This document shows positions 5,098 to 5,734 of a stretch of 5,734 bases of DNA, piece after piece. Numbering within the stretch: position 1 is the stretch's first letter; the number at the start of each line of letters is the position of its first letter. This DNA is from Acidobacteriota bacterium. Its GTDB lineage: Bacteria > Acidobacteriota > Terriglobia > Bryobacterales > Bryobacteraceae. The notes beneath the pieces were generated by a model. That model made no database searches and was not told where the DNA came from. It saw only the letters and a list, made by a program, of their open reading frames with translations. The translations under genes and the position numbers were made by a program. The DNA lies in NCBI GenBank assembly GCA_026394095.1, contig JAPKYY010000940.1, forward strand, positions 8,699 through 14,432. The letters run 5' to 3'.

Positions 5098-5734
5098 CAA
5101 GGGGCAGTTCCAGCCGGAAGCAGGCACCTTCACCCAGCTTGCTCTCCACCGCAACCGAGGCGTTCAACTGCTTTGCTAACTCGGCTACAATTGCTAATCC
5201 CAGGCCGTTGCCCCCAAACCGTCTCGTTGTCGACCCATCCGCCTGCCGGAAGGGTTCAAAGATCTGCGCCCTGTGTTCTTCGGCGATTCCAATCCCGGTA
5301 TCGGTCACCGAAAGGCTCAGCATACGGCCCTCCGCAGTCAATTCTGCCTTCACCTCCACCCTTCCTCGATTGGTGAACTTCAAGGCATTCTCGACGAATT
5401 GCCGCATCACCCCGGCAAGGGCTGCCTCGTCGGCTATGATGCGTCTCGGACAATCCTCAGATGCCTCAATCCTCCACTCCAGAGATGGGCTCTGCATCCT
5501 GAGCGGTTCCACCAGCCCCTCCAGCAATCGCATCAGGTCAAATGCTGAACTCCGTGATTCTCTGCCTCTGGTGATGAGGTCTGAATACTCAACCAGATTC
5601 TCCAGAACATGCATCAGCCCGTTGGCTGATCCATAGGCCACCTTGGCAAAATGCCGGTCATCCCCAGTTATGGTCTTTGATTCCATAAGCAGTCCCAGTG
5701 TCCCCAGCACCCCATTCATCGGGGTCCGTAATTC
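5087..5734 (-). CDS. Sensor histidine kinase, C-terminal part (HisKA and HATPase_c); 5' end outside window
   Basis: The open frame runs from the right edge to a TGA at 5089-5087, giving 215 visible residues. It opens with ELRTPMNGVLGTL, the part of the HisKA dimerisation box directly after the phospho-accepting His (normally HELRTP), so that His is encoded just beyond the edge. An apparent ATG start at 5719 lies inside this motif and is not a real start. The ATP-binding domain follows: N box FVENALKF (113-120, Asn116), G1 box DTGIGI (145-150), F box IFEPFRQADGSTTRRF (158-173) and G2 box GGNGLGLAI (174-182). The protein ends just after this domain (LELPLVRA), so no receiver domain is attached at the C-terminus; it could belong to a hybrid or multi-sensor kinase only through its unseen N-terminus. 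All visible ATP-binding motifs are intact. It converges on the TPR sequence with an 11-bp overlap. The signal and response regulator are unknown. Confidence 0.95.
   Translation of the reverse strand, partial: ELRTPMNGVLGTLGLLMESKTITGDDRHFAKVAYGSANGLMHVLENLVEYSDLITRGRESRSSAFDLMRLLEGLVEPLRMQSPSLEWRIEASEDCPRRIIADEAALAGVMRQFVENALKFTNRGRVEVKAELTAEGRMLSLSVTDTGIGIAEEHRAQIFEPFRQADGSTTRRFGGNGLGLAIVAELAKQLNASVAVESKLGEGACFRLELPLVRA

Noticed and set aside
5687..5719. ATG at 5719 as the start of the kinase gene
   Set aside because: The frame stays open to the window edge and reads ELRTPMNGV through this codon, so the Met lies inside the HisKA box.
1..5734. tRNA or rRNA genes, CRISPR arrays, insertion sequences, attachment sites, rho-independent terminators
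   Set aside because: I looked on both strands and saw no cloverleaf, repeat-spacer series, transposase, terminal inverted repeats, or hairpin followed by a T run.

Overview
The window is chromosomal bacterial DNA of moderately high GC content. Its gene content best fits the phylum Acidobacteriota, in the style of Bryobacterales/Solibacterales. The pointers are a secreted DUF1080 (3-keto-disaccharide hydrolase) protein, an HpcH/HpaI aldolase with a signal peptide, a heptaheme cytochrome whose family is normally fused to TPRs, and S41-family proteins. This taxonomic guess rests on remembered family distributions, not on a marker gene. I see no tRNA, rRNA, CRISPR array, insertion sequence or phage gene. 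Coding density is very high, and no stretch of 300 bases lacks a gene.

Layout. The first 2.1 kb reads leftward as one likely transcription unit: a YbaK-type Cys-tRNA(Pro) deacylase (GTG start at 2138), a secreted DUF1080 protein (968-1648), and an S41 peptidase homologue that runs off the left edge (1-893). At about 2139-2164 transcription diverges from a spacer of only 26 bp. The rightward unit is tightly packed: an exported HpcH/HpaI-type aldolase (2165-3013), a MarC-family membrane protein (3019-3678, 5-bp gap), and a seven-haem c-type cytochrome (3675-4787, ATGA overlap). A run of TPR repeats (to 5097) follows in a different reading frame. A histidine kinase (5087-5734, leftward, N-terminus outside the window) converges on the TPR gene and overlaps it tail to tail by 11 bp.

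How the genes work together. No single pathway links them clearly. The proteins of the rightward unit are predicted to be membrane-bound or exported, so it may be a cell-envelope operon, but the aldolase, MarC and cytochrome have no known joint function. The leftward unit mixes tRNA editing, envelope carbohydrate processing and a protease-like protein, and looks like a convenience operon.

Most notable points. (1) The S41 homologue has Gly where the catalytic Ser is expected and a degraded DLRNNPGG-type loop, so it is probably a pseudoprotease or a divergent enzyme. (2) The cytochrome and TPR parts look like one ancestral gene split by a frameshift or small deletion near 4725-4745. (3) The two divergent genes share a near-symmetrical -10-like element and seem to have almost no leader or Shine-Dalgarno sequence. 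None of these amounts to a demonstrable new system.
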